Source of the DNA: Flavobacterium sp. N1736
GTDB lineage: Bacteria; Bacteroidota; Bacteroidia; Flavobacteriales; Flavobacteriaceae
DNA: 64,000 nucleotides
Assembly (NCBI RefSeq): GCF_025947065.1
Contig: NZ_CP109994.1
Span: 1,178,001-1,242,000 of the forward strand
Reading direction: 5' to 3'
Position 1 is the first letter of the stretch; each line of letters begins with the position of its first letter. The notes beneath the pieces are model-generated. The model worked only from the letters and a program-made list of their open reading frames with translations. It ran no database searches and had not been told where the DNA came from. Both the position numbers and the translations under genes were made by a program. Positions 1-9,098 of this stretch are shown here, in pieces.

Positions 1-6
1 ATGTTT

Positions 7-34
7 CCTGCAAGGTTTTTAAAACCTTACAGGT
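7..34. repeat. Near-perfect inverted repeat
   Basis: Two arms of about 13 bases (core AACCTT, flanks ending CAGG) form a near-perfect palindrome around a T/A-rich centre. The arms differ at one position. It lies upstream of the first gene. I see no second full copy in the window, only a half-like stretch near 73-90. It could be a terminator of a gene to the left or a dispersed intergenic repeat; the sequence alone does not decide. Confidence 0.45.
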
Positions 35-104
35 ATAAAATCCGAACCTTAATTTCACAATTCAAAGAACTTATAACCTGTAAAATCCTATAATAAATTT
101 TTAC

Positions 105-112
105 TATATTTG
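105..112 (+). promoter_or_regulatory. Candidate flavobacterial -7 promoter box
   Basis: TATATTTG matches the Bacteroidota -7 consensus TAnnTTTG, about 85 bases before the start codon of the PQQ-like gene. No TTG is found at the usual -33 spacing, so this is only a half-supported promoter. Confidence 0.3.
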
Positions 113-197
113 GCGTGGATATTGATTTGTTTAACGAATTCAAGATGTTTAAATTCAGAATATTGAATCAATTTTTTATCAACCCCAAATTTTAAAA

Positions 198-1367
198 ATG
201 AAAAAAAATCTAATAACTCTTTTATTTGTATTTACTGTTATAAATATATTTGGGCAAGCGCCAACCACAGATTTAATCGTTAATGACAAAGTCGTTCATA
301 AAGTTATAAAACCAATTACAAAAGTTCCGTTAGACGAAGCGTCAATCCTGATTTATGATTACGACGGTACTCTTTTTTCATTTGATTTAGAATCTGAATC
401 TATTGTATGGACTGTAAAAGCGACGGATGCCTTTACAGAAATGTGCGCAAATGCAATAACATTGCAGGATGGCGTTATATACGTTCCGTTTATTAACGGT
501 GAAATTTTCGCAATTGACAACCAAACAGGTGCTATTTTTTGGAAATCAAGATTAGGAAATGTTACAGATCAAATTATCTTAAAAGATCAGGCTCCTGTTA
601 TAAATAATGGAAAACTGTATATAACGGCTAAAAATCCAAATAATAACATTTATGCCCTCGATATAAAAAACGGAAGTTTAATATGGAATTATAAACTTGA
701 TGCTGGAGATAGCCATACGCCGGTTCTTGTTTTTGATAATAAAGTTTTTACTCAAAGTGCGAACAGCTTTTATAGTTTTGAAGCCAATACCGGAAAACTT
801 GTGTACCAAAAAACCTTCGAAGAACCTATTACCGGAAAACCTGTAACAGATGGTGAAAATGTATTTGTAGCAAATGAAAAAGATGTGGTTTATGCTTTAA
901 GTCCGAATAAACCGGATATTTTATGGGAATTTAAATTAGCTGAAAATCAACATACAATCAAAGAGCGTATATTTTGCAAAGACAATAAAGTATATTTTGC
1001 AGCACAAGGCCCGGAAGTTTCTTCTATATACGCTGTAGATTCAAAAACAGGAACTCAAATTTGGAAAAGAGATTTTATAGGAGACAACATCGATTATATC
1101 CTTGAGGAAAGTGATAATATTTGGGGATATACGCATAAAGCAAGACTTTTTCAATTAGACATAACGAATGGTGAAATAGCATTTGAAGTAAAATTGACAA
1201 CCAAACCAATTTCAAATCTTGAATTTGCAGATGATGATTCCCTGTTTTATTATTCTGACGCTGCTTTAATTCAATTTGAATTTAAATCAAAAGACGAAAA
1301 CGAAGTGTATCTTCGAACTTCTATAAAAGACGACGTTTATAGCGCATATGTAAAGAAAATTAGATAA
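198..1367 (+). CDS. Secreted PQQ-like beta-propeller repeat protein
   Basis: A 389-residue protein with a typical N-terminal signal peptide (basic MKKN, hydrophobic core, end near GQA). About seven repeats follow the PQQ/quinoprotein blade pattern: a short strand of the type YALD or FAID, a turn with TG or NG, then a W at the strand end (IVWTVKA, AIFWKSR, LIWNYKL, ILWEFKL, QIWKRDF). This fold is shared by BamB and quinoprotein dehydrogenases. There is no dehydrogenase N-terminus or obvious cofactor site, so a scaffold or BamB-like binding role is more likely than an enzyme. It stands alone before a codirectional oxidoreductase 37 bases downstream, without clear functional linkage. Confidence 0.75.
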   Translation: MKKNLITLLFVFTVINIFGQAPTTDLIVNDKVVHKVIKPITKVPLDEASILIYDYDGTLFSFDLESESIVWTVKATDAFTEMCANAITLQDGVIYVPFINGEIFAIDNQTGAIFWKSRLGNVTDQIILKDQAPVINNGKLYITAKNPNNNIYALDIKNGSLIWNYKLDAGDSHTPVLVFDNKVFTQSANSFYSFEANTGKLVYQKTFEEPITGKPVTDGENVFVANEKDVVYALSPNKPDILWEFKLAENQHTIKERIFCKDNKVYFAAQGPEVSSIYAVDSKTGTQIWKRDFIGDNIDYILEESDNIWGYTHKARLFQLDITNGEIAFEVKLTTKPISNLEFADDDSLFYYSDAALIQFEFKSKDENEVYLRTSIKDDVYSAYVKKIR

Positions 1368-1404
1368 TAAAAAAGCTGAGCTATAAATAAAAACAATGCT
1401 ATCT

Positions 1405-2427
1405 ATGAAGAAAATAGGATTTTTATCGTTTGGGCACTGGGCCAATCATCCTTCCTATCAGGCTCGTACGGCAAGCGATACACTACTGCAATCCATTGAT
1501 TTGGCTGTTGCTGCAGAAGAAATCGGTTTGGATGGTGCTTACTTTCGTGTACATCATTTTGCAAAACAGCTGGCGTCGCCTTTTCCATTGCTTGCGGCAA
1601 TAGGCGCCAAAACAAGCAAAATAGAAATAGGAACAGGAGTTATTGATATGCGGTATGAAAATCCTCTATATATGGTGGAAGATGCCGGTGCAGCAGACTT
1701 AATTTCAGAAGGACGTTTACAATTAGGAATTAGCAGGGGATCACCGGAACAGGTTATTGATGGCTGGCGTTCTTTTGGTTATGAACCTCAGGAAGGTGAA
1801 ACGGATGCTGATATGGGACGTAAAAAAGCTTTGGAATTTTTAGAGCGACTTAACGGTGTGGGATTTGCTGAGCCAAACCCGTTTCCGATGTTTCCAAATC
1901 CGCCTGGTTTATTGCGTCTTGAACCGTATTCTGAAGGATTACGTAACCGAATCTGGTGGGGAGCCGCGTCTAACGCTACTGCTATTTGGGCGGCTGAGAA
2001 CGGAATGCATCTGCAAAGTTCTACGCTCAAGTATGACGAAAATGGCAAACCTTTTCATGTACAACAAGCAGAACAGATCAGGTTATATAAAGAAGCATGG
2101 AAAAAAGCCGGACATCAACATGAAGCACGCGTTTCGGTAAGCCGTTCTATTTTTGCATTAATGACAGATCAGGATAGAGCTTACTTTGGAGATCAGGGCA
2201 GAGGGTCGGATAGTTTTGGTAATATAGAAAGTGACAAACGGGCAATCTTTGGAAAGAGTTATGCTGCTGAGCCGGAAAAACTCATCGCAGAGCTGGCTCA
2301 GGACGAAGCTATTCAGGAAGCAGATACGCTGTTGCTCACAATTCCCAACACATTGGGGGTTGATTATAATGTACATATACTATCGTCTATATTAGAACAT
2401 ATTGCCCCGGAATTGGGCTGGCGATAA
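1405..2427 (+). CDS. LLM-class flavin-dependent oxidoreductase
   Basis: A luciferase-like monooxygenase-family protein of 340 residues when started at MKKIGFLSFG. An in-frame ATG three codons earlier (1396) is possible, but the family's first beta strand begins at the chosen Met. Recognisable family segments are the early strand GFLSFGHW, the VAAEEIGLDGAYFRVHHF helix region, IEIGTGVIDMRY and the RLQLGISRGSP stretch that lines the flavin pocket. Such proteins use FMNH2 or F420H2; in Bacteroidota FMN is expected. The substrate cannot be inferred. The gene ends at a bidirectional terminator facing the leftward LytTR regulator. Confidence 0.8.
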   Translation: MKKIGFLSFGHWANHPSYQARTASDTLLQSIDLAVAAEEIGLDGAYFRVHHFAKQLASPFPLLAAIGAKTSKIEIGTGVIDMRYENPLYMVEDAGAADLISEGRLQLGISRGSPEQVIDGWRSFGYEPQEGETDADMGRKKALEFLERLNGVGFAEPNPFPMFPNPPGLLRLEPYSEGLRNRIWWGAASNATAIWAAENGMHLQSSTLKYDENGKPFHVQQAEQIRLYKEAWKKAGHQHEARVSVSRSIFALMTDQDRAYFGDQGRGSDSFGNIESDKRAIFGKSYAAEPEKLIAELAQDEAIQEADTLLLTIPNTLGVDYNVHILSSILEHIAPELGWR

Positions 2428-2437
2428 AATTTATTAA

Positions 2438-2470
2438 AAAACAAATGCAGCGAATTGCTGCATTTGTTTT
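2438..2470. terminator. Bidirectional rho-independent terminator
   Basis: A perfect 14-bp stem (arm ending ATGCAGC) with loop GAATT is flanked by A-rich and T-rich tracts on both sides. It sits between convergent genes ending at 2427 (+) and 2484 (-), and can serve both. Confidence 0.8.
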
Positions 2471-2483
2471 TAATATATTATTA

Positions 2484-3251
2484 TTATCGGCATTCCATCC
2501 AGTTTAAAAAATGAGTTGCCTTGTCTTTACCTACAAATAATTTCTCGTCTGTAGAAACGCTGAGTTTTACCAACAGCTTGCGCGCAAAATAATGTTCGAC
2601 TTCTTTAATTGCATTAAAATTGACCAAATATTGCCTGTTAATCCTATAAAACAGCGTAGGCGAAAGCAGTTTGTATATATCCTCAAGTGATGGTGCAAGC
2701 GGATACTCTTTTCTTTCAAAAGTTACAACAGAAGTCATTTCCTTTTTAATACAGAAATAGGCAATATTCTCTGTTTGAATGGTCACATATTTGTTGTTTT
2801 TAAAAAGAAGAAAACTGCGTTTACCGGTTTGCTCTCCGCTTAAAGTAAGCAGATATTCCAGATCCGGAAGGTCTTTTTTATTTCTTTGGAAAAAGTTTTT
2901 CAGTTCTGCCACTTTTTTCATCGCCTGCGCAATACTTTCTCGTGAAAAAGGTTTCAGTACATAATCAATGCCATTGGACTTAAAAGCATCAATGGCATAG
3001 TTATCATAAGCCGTACAGAAGATAACAGGAGACATAATCTTTACCTTTTTGAAAATTTCAAAACATAACCCGTCAGATAAATGTATATCCATAAATATAA
3101 CATCAGGCGGATCATTTTCATTAAGATAATTTACCGCATCTGTAATATTTTGAATATACGACAGGATTTGTATGTCGGGCCGAATGCTTGTAATAAGCTG
3201 TCCCAGAGCCTTAAATACCTTAACTTCGTCTTCAATTATTATTGCAGTCAT
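2484..3251 (-). CDS. LytTR-family response regulator
   Basis: A 255-residue two-domain regulator. The N-terminal receiver (about 1-120) has the acidic pocket (IEDE), phosphoacceptor Asp in FMDIHL and the conserved Lys in YVLKPFS. The C-terminal LytTR DNA-binding domain (about 155-250) has the typical FYRINRQYLVNFNAI segment. I start it at MTAIIIEDEV rather than seven codons upstream, because the receiver's first strand begins there. LytTR regulators usually pair with a LytS/YehU-type histidine kinase; none is adjacent. The gene lies 45 bases after msrA on the same strand, so it may be the last gene of a leftward unit. Confidence 0.82.
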   Translation of the reverse strand: MTAIIIEDEVKVFKALGQLITSIRPDIQILSYIQNITDAVNYLNENDPPDVIFMDIHLSDGLCFEIFKKVKIMSPVIFCTAYDNYAIDAFKSNGIDYVLKPFSRESIAQAMKKVAELKNFFQRNKKDLPDLEYLLTLSGEQTGKRSFLLFKNNKYVTIQTENIAYFCIKKEMTSVVTFERKEYPLAPSLEDIYKLLSPTLFYRINRQYLVNFNAIKEVEHYFARKLLVKLSVSTDEKLFVGKDKATHFLNWMECR

Positions 3252-3295
3252 GTTCATTAGTTTTGATAGCAATGACTTTTTGTTTACAGCGCTTT

Positions 3296-3787
3296 TTACA
3301 AGAAAGTGTCAAATCGTTCAAAATGACAAGTGTAGCCATTTGGATTTTTTACCAGATAGTCCTGATGGTATTCTTCGGCAGGCCAGAATTTTGTATATGG
3401 TTCCAGAGTAGTTACTACTTTACCGGACCAGCGCCCTGAATCATCTACAATATTGATCACTTCTTTGGCGCTCTCTTCTTCCTCTTTATCCTGAATAAAT
3501 AGGGCAGATCTGTAACTTGATCCCATATCATTTCCCTGTTGATTCATTGTTGTTGGATCATGAACCCTGAAAAAATAATCAAGAAGTTCGCTGTATGATG
3601 TTTCATTTGGATCGTATGTAATTTCTAATCCTTCTGCGTGACCCGGATGGTTATGGTAAGTAGGATTTTCATTGCTTCCGCCCAAATAACCTACTTGTGT
3701 ATCTTTTATGCCGGGACGTACTCTAAACAAATCTTCCATTCCCCAAAAACAGCCTCCCGCGATGTAAGCTTTTTTTAAATTTTCCAT
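3296..3787 (-). CDS. msrA: Peptide-methionine (S)-S-oxide reductase MsrA
   Basis: A 163-residue MsrA-type enzyme that reduces methionine-S-sulfoxide in proteins using thioredoxin. The signature GCFWG with the catalytic Cys sits at about residue 13, followed by the MEDLF helix. Further conserved stretches are GYLGG, the HAEG substrate-pocket segment and [17 protein letters not shown] second Cys near the C-terminus (YTCHF) may be the resolving cysteine. No signal peptide is seen, so it is cytoplasmic. No MsrB is fused or adjacent. It lies in a tight leftward run with the TMEM175-like gene (35-base gap) and the LytTR regulator. Confidence 0.93.
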   Translation of the reverse strand: MENLKKAYIAGGCFWGMEDLFRVRPGIKDTQVGYLGGSNENPTYHNHPGHAEGLEITYDPNETSYSELLDYFFRVHDPTTMNQQGNDMGSSYRSALFIQDKEEEESAKEVINIVDDSGRWSGKVVTTLEPYTKFWPAEEYHQDYLVKNPNGYTCHFERFDTFL

Positions 3788-3822
3788 ATTCTATAAATTA
3801 ATCAAGTGTTTTGTGTGTGTAT

Positions 3823-4440
3823 TTATTTCTCTTTATAATTAAAACTAAAGATAAACCAATAAATCCAAATAAAGTTAATAAGCAACGATACTAAAATTGG
3901 AAACCAGAAAGCCAAACCGGTAGAAAGCAGGTATAGAAAAAAAGTAAATTTAACTTTTACCGACAATGACCGTATTGCTGTTTCTGCCATTTCATCTTTT
4001 GCAAGTGAATGCGGACGAAGTGCTTTGTGTATTAAAATATTCCAGCTAAGACTGCAAAGTAAAATTATGAAGGTATAAAGCACAACTGCCGGAGCAGCCG
4101 CTTTTGTAAAGCCAAATTTAGCCAAAAAAGATGTCGCGAATGGTATCATAACTATTGTTAACAGTAAAAAGACATTTGCATAAACAAATCCGGTACTGGA
4201 TTTACTGAGCCAGTTCATTGTTTTGTGATGGATAACCCATTGTATGGCAATAATAGAGAAGCTTAAAAGAAAAGCATACGTGGATGACATCAGGGTTGTT
4301 AACGAGTTCCACAAATCATCGGGGCTGTGAATTGTTTCTGCTTCCGGCACTTTAAGATCTAAAATTAAAAGGGTTAATGCAATGGCAAAAACGGCATCAC
4401 AGAAAGCTTCTAATCGATTATTTGCTGATTCATGTGACAT
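3823..4440 (-). CDS. TMEM175-like (DUF1211) membrane protein
   Basis: A 205-residue integral membrane protein with about six hydrophobic segments. The first helix carries RLEAFCDAVFAIALTLLILDLKVP, which matches the TMEM175 family signature RxxxFSDAVFA with Cys in place of the usual Ser. Bacterial TMEM175 proteins form tetrameric K+-permeable channels. The F and D of the signature are kept. Spacing is 21 bases from the DUF2652 gene upstream and 35 bases to msrA downstream, consistent with cotranscription. The ion-channel role is family knowledge and has not been shown here. Confidence 0.78.
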   Translation of the reverse strand: MSHESANNRLEAFCDAVFAIALTLLILDLKVPEAETIHSPDDLWNSLTTLMSSTYAFLLSFSIIAIQWVIHHKTMNWLSKSSTGFVYANVFLLLTIVMIPFATSFLAKFGFTKAAAPAVVLYTFIILLCSLSWNILIHKALRPHSLAKDEMAETAIRSLSVKVKFTFFLYLLSTGLAFWFPILVSLLINFIWIYWFIFSFNYKEK

Positions 4441-4461
4441 AATTACTTTTTTTAAATTAGG

Positions 4462-5049
4462 CTAATTATCCTTTAAATGACCCAATTGCGTAAAATGAAA
4501 AGATATTTCATTATCGTCGACTTTTTTGGTTCCGTGATCCCATTGTATGGAAGGCGTAAATTGCTGAGGAATTTTTCCTTTGGACAGATCATCGGTTATC
4601 AGCCAATATTCGTGTTGCTTAATATCATTTTTTAAAAGCTGATGTGCTATTATAATATCTTTGCCAATGAGTTTAAGAAAGTCTTTTATTTTATATTCCG
4701 TAAATTCTCCGTAATGCGAAATCACTTTCAAAGAGAGATTAATGGCAGTAACACAGGCTTTGCATTCGCATGTACGTATATTTTCATAGCGCTGCAGCTG
4801 TTTATGAAACGATAAAAACATTCTTTCGACCTGTTTATAGGTAACATCTAAATTTGGGCTTGCGCCGAGTTTGTAAAAAAGAATGGCATCGCCTTCAACC
4901 TCAGAAACATTAAGTCCCATTTGGTTTGCATCAAGAAGTATTTCGAGCAGTTCTGCGATAATATGCTGACTGTGTTTAAGTTCAACACTGTTTACAAATT
5001 GTGTAAATCCGCTGATGTCGGGAATAAATATTAATCCTTTCTGTTTCAT
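4462..5049 (-). CDS. DUF2652 protein, class III cyclase-like fold
   Basis: A 195-residue cytoplasmic protein starting KGLIFIPDISGFTQFV. That N-terminal segment, and the later VEGDAILFY strand, correspond to the metal-binding strands of class III nucleotidyl cyclases (FxDxxGFT and GDxxxxxF), as expected for DUF2652. Two Cys (TCECKAC) lie mid-protein. Residues for a full catalytic dimer are not evident, so enzymatic activity is uncertain. It appears to lead a leftward group with the TMEM175-like protein, MsrA and the LytTR regulator. Confidence 0.65.
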   Translation of the reverse strand: MKQKGLIFIPDISGFTQFVNSVELKHSQHIIAELLEILLDANQMGLNVSEVEGDAILFYKLGASPNLDVTYKQVERMFLSFHKQLQRYENIRTCECKACVTAINLSLKVISHYGEFTEYKIKDFLKLIGKDIIIAHQLLKNDIKQHEYWLITDDLSKGKIPQQFTPSIQWDHGTKKVDDNEISFHFTQLGHLKDN

Positions 5050-5141
5050 TTCAAACTTTATTAATGTCTTTTTCCGTATTTAAATTTACTAAACCGATAA
5101 AATAATTTTTGGTTTTTGCCTGATTTTGTAATCAGATAATA

Positions 5142-5167
5142 AAGGACGACGCGCAAACGCCGTCCTT
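5142..5167. terminator. Terminator hairpin after epoxide hydrolase cluster
   Basis: AAGGACG and CGTCCTT form a 7-bp stem that can be extended inward. It has a T-run on the right (+) side and a shorter T-rich stretch on the left. It lies between the end of the third leftward epoxide hydrolase and the DUF2652 start. Confidence 0.55.
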
Positions 5168-5177
5168 ATTTTTTTAA

Positions 5178-6389
5178 TCAGCGTAATGATCTGAAACCTT
5201 CACGAAGATCACCTACAAGAAGTTCCGGCTGTTCCCAGGCAGCAAAGTGTCCTCCTTTATCATGTTTTTTATAATGAATTAAATTAGGATACGCTTTTTC
5301 GGCCCAGCTTTTTGGAGCCTGATAAAGTTCGTCAGGAAAAGCACTCACAACCACAGGAACCGTAACTCCGAATGGGGCAACAAATGGATATTTATTTTCC
5401 CAATAAAGGCGATATCCGGAAACCGCACTGTTGGTTAACCAGATAAGGGTAACATTATCCAGTACATCATCTTTAGTAAGCCCTTCGGTTTTTCCTTCAA
5501 ATACGCGTATAATCAGTGCAAGGCTTTTTTGATCGTGGTCTATAAACATTGTTGCCAAACCTACAGGCGAATCTGAAGTTGCGAGCAGCGTTTGTGGGCG
5601 TGATCCCATTATAAAGGCATAAGAAACATGTTTGTATGCAAAGCCCAATTGGTCATAAGCTTCTTTTTCTTCATCTGTAAGGCTGTCCGGAGCAGGAAGT
5701 CCGCCAAAAGCAGCATTGTTAATTTCAGGCTGTACCGTGCAGGGAAAGTTCGTAGCCATTCCCAATAAATGTTCCGGAAATTTAGATGCCATTACATCAG
5801 TAATTAGACCTCCCCAGTCGCCACCCTGCGCTAAAAATTTGTCGTATCCAAGACGTCCCATAAGTTCTACCCACGCTTTTGCGATACGGTCAGGACCCCA
5901 GCCGGTTTCGTCAGGTTTTCCGGAGAATCCGTAACCCGGAATTGAAGGGATTACGACATCAAAAGCGTCTTCTGCTTTTCCGCCATAAGCTGTAGGATCT
6001 GCAAGCGGATCAATAATTTTTAATTGTTCGATAGTCGAGCCCGGCCATCCATGAGTAACAATAATAGGCAGTGCATTTGGATGTTTGGATTTAACATGGA
6101 TGAAATGAATGTCGAGACCGTCAATTTCTGTAATAAACTGTGGATATGAATTTAATTTTGCTTCAACCTTGCGCCAGTCATAGTCATTTGCCCAATATTC
6201 GGCAAGTGCTTTCATGGTAGCAAGGGGCACACCTTGTGTAAGATCGTTTACAGGCTCTTTTTCTGGCCATCTTGTTGCTGCAATGCGGCGTTTTAAATCA
6301 TCTAGTTCAGCTTGTGGTGCATGAAATTCGAAAGGACGAATTGCTGTTTTTGTATCTGCTGCCGAAGCAGCTGTAGTTGTATTTCCCAT
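5178..6389 (-). CDS. Epoxide hydrolase, EHN family (paralog 1)
   Basis: A 403-residue alpha/beta-hydrolase with the N-terminal EHN domain typical of microsomal-type epoxide hydrolases (IRPFEFHAPQAELDDLKRRI near residue 17). Visible active-site elements are the oxyanion motif HGWPG, the nucleophile elbow GGDWGG with the catalytic Asp, and the C-terminal GGHFAAWEQP with the catalytic His. The short N-terminal extension (MGNTTTAAS) lacks a hydrophobic core, so it appears cytoplasmic. It is the most downstream of three leftward paralogs. The family opens epoxides to diols; the substrate here is unknown. Confidence 0.87.
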   Translation of the reverse strand: MGNTTTAASAADTKTAIRPFEFHAPQAELDDLKRRIAATRWPEKEPVNDLTQGVPLATMKALAEYWANDYDWRKVEAKLNSYPQFITEIDGLDIHFIHVKSKHPNALPIIVTHGWPGSTIEQLKIIDPLADPTAYGGKAEDAFDVVIPSIPGYGFSGKPDETGWGPDRIAKAWVELMGRLGYDKFLAQGGDWGGLITDVMASKFPEHLLGMATNFPCTVQPEINNAAFGGLPAPDSLTDEEKEAYDQLGFAYKHVSYAFIMGSRPQTLLATSDSPVGLATMFIDHDQKSLALIIRVFEGKTEGLTKDDVLDNVTLIWLTNSAVSGYRLYWENKYPFVAPFGVTVPVVVSAFPDELYQAPKSWAEKAYPNLIHYKKHDKGGHFAAWEQPELLVGDLREGFRSLR

Positions 6390-6492
6390 TGTTAAAAATA
6401 TTAAATTAATAAATTAGTTACGAAGCAATATAATCTTCATAAATAATAGGTTAACAGGGCAGGAGAGGGCTATTCGTAATTGGTTTTTGTAT

Positions 6493-7674
6493 TTATATTC
6501 GCAATGATTTAAAAGCTGTTCTGAGCTCGCGGGTAAAAAGCTGTGGCTGTTCCCAAGCAGGGAAATGACCGCCTTTTTCAACAAGGCTGTAATGAATCAA
6601 ATTAGGATATGCTTTTTCTGCCCACATTCTTGGCAACGGAAAATGCTCATCAGGGAAAACACTCACGGCTACCGGTATTGTAATTCCTTTAGGTGCGAAA
6701 AATGAGAATTTATTTTCCCAATAAATACGTGCCGAGGAAACTGCCGTATTGGTCAGCCAAAAAAGAGTGTAATTATCGAGAAGGTCATCTTTTGTCAATC
6801 CTTCCGGAATACCAGACAGGATACGCTGAATAAGCTGAAGTCCACGCGGATCAAAATCAATCATAAAACTTAACATTCCCACAGGCGAATCGGTGAGAGA
6901 AACTAATGTTTGAGGGCGCGCTCCCATATAAAAGGCATAGTTTACATTTTTATAAGTAAAACTCAATCTCTCAAAAGCTTCTTTTTCTTCAATTGTAAGA
7001 TCTAAATCAGGCGGCGAACTTGTAAAGGCGGCAGCATCAATTTCGGGTGGAACGGCATTTGGCATGTTGGTATGTATTCCCAAAATATTTTCAGGAAAAT
7101 CCGCAGCCATTATCTCGGTAATAATTGCGCCCCAATCGCCTCCTTGTGCAAGAAACTTTTGATATCCAAGTCGTTTCATTAACGTTATCCATGCTCGTCC
7201 GATACGGTCAGGTCCCCATCCCTGAGAATCTGGTTTTGCTGAAAAACCAAAACCCGGAAGCGACGGAATAACCAGATCAAAAGCATCCTGAGCGGTGCCT
7301 CCATAAGCGGTGGGATCAGTAAGCGGACCAATTATTTCGAGATTATGCATTATTGTGGCGGGCCATCCATGCGTAATTAATAAAGGCAATGCGTTTTCAT
7401 GTTTTGATTTAACGTGGATATAGTGAATATCAAGCCCGTCAATTTCTGTTAAAAATTGCGGATGTGAATTCAGTTTTGTTTCAGCCTTACGCCAATCATA
7501 CTCATTTTGCCAATAATCAGCCAGCATTTTAATGGTTTGCAGCGGCACTCCCTGAGAGTTATCAGAGACTGTTTCCTTTTCCGGAAATCTTGTTGCAGAA
7601 ATTCGGCGTTTCAAATCTTCAAGGTCTGCCTGAAATGCCTGAAACCGAAAAGGGCGGATTGCACTATTTTCCAT
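6493..7674 (-). CDS. Epoxide hydrolase, EHN family (paralog 2)
   Basis: A 393-residue paralog of both neighbours with the same layout: EHN segment at the very N-terminus (IRPFRFQAFQADLEDL), oxyanion HGWP, nucleophile elbow GGDWGA and catalytic His in GGHFPAWEQP. In HGWPG the final Gly is replaced by Ala (HGWPATIM), unlike both siblings; this may alter the pocket loop. No signal peptide is present. It lies 103 bases from paralog 1 and 80 bases from paralog 3, with a terminator hairpin on the latter side. Confidence 0.87.
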   Translation of the reverse strand: MENSAIRPFRFQAFQADLEDLKRRISATRFPEKETVSDNSQGVPLQTIKMLADYWQNEYDWRKAETKLNSHPQFLTEIDGLDIHYIHVKSKHENALPLLITHGWPATIMHNLEIIGPLTDPTAYGGTAQDAFDLVIPSLPGFGFSAKPDSQGWGPDRIGRAWITLMKRLGYQKFLAQGGDWGAIITEIMAADFPENILGIHTNMPNAVPPEIDAAAFTSSPPDLDLTIEEKEAFERLSFTYKNVNYAFYMGARPQTLVSLTDSPVGMLSFMIDFDPRGLQLIQRILSGIPEGLTKDDLLDNYTLFWLTNTAVSSARIYWENKFSFFAPKGITIPVAVSVFPDEHFPLPRMWAEKAYPNLIHYSLVEKGGHFPAWEQPQLFTRELRTAFKSLRI

Positions 7675-7707
7675 TGTAATAAAGTATTAGATGAATGGAA
7701 TAGAAAA

Positions 7708-7747
7708 AGGTCCGTATCAGCCGACATATTGCCGGCTGACTGGACTT
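7708..7747 (-). terminator. Intercistronic terminator hairpin
   Basis: TCAGCCG (7717-7723) pairs with CGGCTGA (7733-7739), extended by GGTCC/GGAC outer pairs. On the minus strand it is followed by TTTTT. It should end or attenuate transcription leaving the exported epoxide hydrolase gene, so the three paralogs may not be one simple transcript. Confidence 0.7.
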
Positions 7748-7754
7748 TATTCTG

Positions 7755-9050
7755 TTATTTGCGCAGTGATTTAAAGGCTGCTCTCATTTCTTCAGTGAAA
7801 ATTTTTGGCTGTTCCCAAGCGGCAAAGTGACCTCCTTTTTCGGCTTTATTGTAATAAATAAGTGCCGGATATGCTTTCTCTGCCCATGATTTTGGTGCCG
7901 GATATAATTCGTCCGGGAAAGTACTTACGGCAACCGGTATTTTTACACCTTTAACAGTAAAATAGCCTTTTCCCCAATATTCCCAATAAAGACGTGCTCC
8001 AGAAATTCCTGTATTAGTTAACCATGTAAGGGTGATATTATCAAGAATATCATCTTTGGTAAGACCTTCTGTTTGTCCCTGAAAAACACGTGAGATTAAG
8101 GCGTAGCTGCGTGCATCGTGATCAAGAAAATAAGCTGCAAGACCTACAGGCGAGTCAGCAATTCCGTACATAGTCTGAGGACGAAGCCCTAATTGAAATC
8201 CGTATGCAATTCCTTTTTGATATACGGTTTGTACACGGTCGTAAGTAATTTTTTCTTCGGCAGAAAGACTAGCCGGTGCCGGTGCGCCTGAAAATGCCAA
8301 ACCATTAATATCTTCAGGAATTACGCCAGCCATATTGGTATGGATAGCCATAAGCCCTTGTGGTGTTTGTAAACCTTGCTGATCAACTACGATCGCTCCC
8401 CAATCTCCGCCTTGTGCAACATAATTGGTATAACCAAGTCGTTTCATTAAAATATCCCAGGCTTTTGCAATATGTTCCGGTCCCCATCCTTTTTCTGTTG
8501 GTTTTCCGGAAAAGCCGTATCCTGGCATTGATGGAATTATAACATCAAAAGCATCTTCTGCTTTTCCGCCATAAGCAGTTGGGTTGGTAAGCGGGTCAAT
8601 AATTTTCATTTGTTCAATGATTGATCCTGGCCATCCGTGAGTGATTATAAGTGGCAGTGCATTTTTGTGTTTTGATTTTACCTGAATAAAATGAATATCA
8701 AGACCGTCAATGTTTGTGATAAAGTTTGGATAAGCATTTATTTTTTTCTCAATCTTACGCCAATCATAAGTGTTTGCCCAATATTTTGCGAGTGCTTTCA
8801 TTGTTTCGAGCTGAACACCTTGTGATGCGTCCTGAACGGTTTCTTTCTCCGGCCAGTTTGTAGCAGCTATACGCTGTTTCAGGTTATCCAGCTGTGCCTG
8901 AGTAGCATGGTATTCGAATGGACGAATTGCTTCCGGATTTTTGTCTGTTGTTTGTTTTTTTTGTGCAAAACCTGTAGCGGTTGTCACAATTAATGCTCCT
9001 ACTGCGAAGATCGTGGTAAGACTGCGTTTGCCTAGTTTAATTGTTTTCAT
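7755..9050 (-). CDS. Exported epoxide hydrolase, EHN family (paralog 3)
   Basis: A 431-residue member of the same family. A signal peptide (MKTIKLGKRSLTTIF, hydrophobic core, cleavage near GFAQ) sends it to the periplasm or beyond. The EHN segment follows at about residue 42 (IRPFEYHATQAQLDNL). HGWPG, GGDWGA (nucleophile Asp) and GGHFAAWEQP (His) are intact. It is the first gene of the triplet and has a good -7 box about 40 bases before the start. Having one exported and two cytoplasmic copies suggests divergence in location, perhaps acting on the same incoming compounds. Confidence 0.88.
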   Translation of the reverse strand: MKTIKLGKRSLTTIFAVGALIVTTATGFAQKKQTTDKNPEAIRPFEYHATQAQLDNLKQRIAATNWPEKETVQDASQGVQLETMKALAKYWANTYDWRKIEKKINAYPNFITNIDGLDIHFIQVKSKHKNALPLIITHGWPGSIIEQMKIIDPLTNPTAYGGKAEDAFDVIIPSMPGYGFSGKPTEKGWGPEHIAKAWDILMKRLGYTNYVAQGGDWGAIVVDQQGLQTPQGLMAIHTNMAGVIPEDINGLAFSGAPAPASLSAEEKITYDRVQTVYQKGIAYGFQLGLRPQTMYGIADSPVGLAAYFLDHDARSYALISRVFQGQTEGLTKDDILDNITLTWLTNTGISGARLYWEYWGKGYFTVKGVKIPVAVSTFPDELYPAPKSWAEKAYPALIYYNKAEKGGHFAAWEQPKIFTEEMRAAFKSLRK

Positions 9051-9090
9051 TTTTTTTAGTTTTTAATGAATATTTATCTTGATTTCGGAG

Positions 9091-9098
9091 CAAAGGTA
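9091..9098 (-). promoter_or_regulatory. Candidate -7 promoter box for epoxide hydrolases
   Basis: On the minus strand TACCTTTG matches TAnnTTTG exactly, 40 bases upstream of the start codon at 9050. No TTG is found at the -33 position. Confidence 0.4.

Noticed and set aside
198..1367. Quinoprotein dehydrogenase
   Set aside because: Only propeller repeats are present; no cofactor ligands or cytochrome partner were seen.
2484..4440. Toxin-antitoxin or defence cluster among small leftward genes
   Set aside because: MsrA, the TMEM175-like channel and the LytTR regulator have recognisable ordinary roles.
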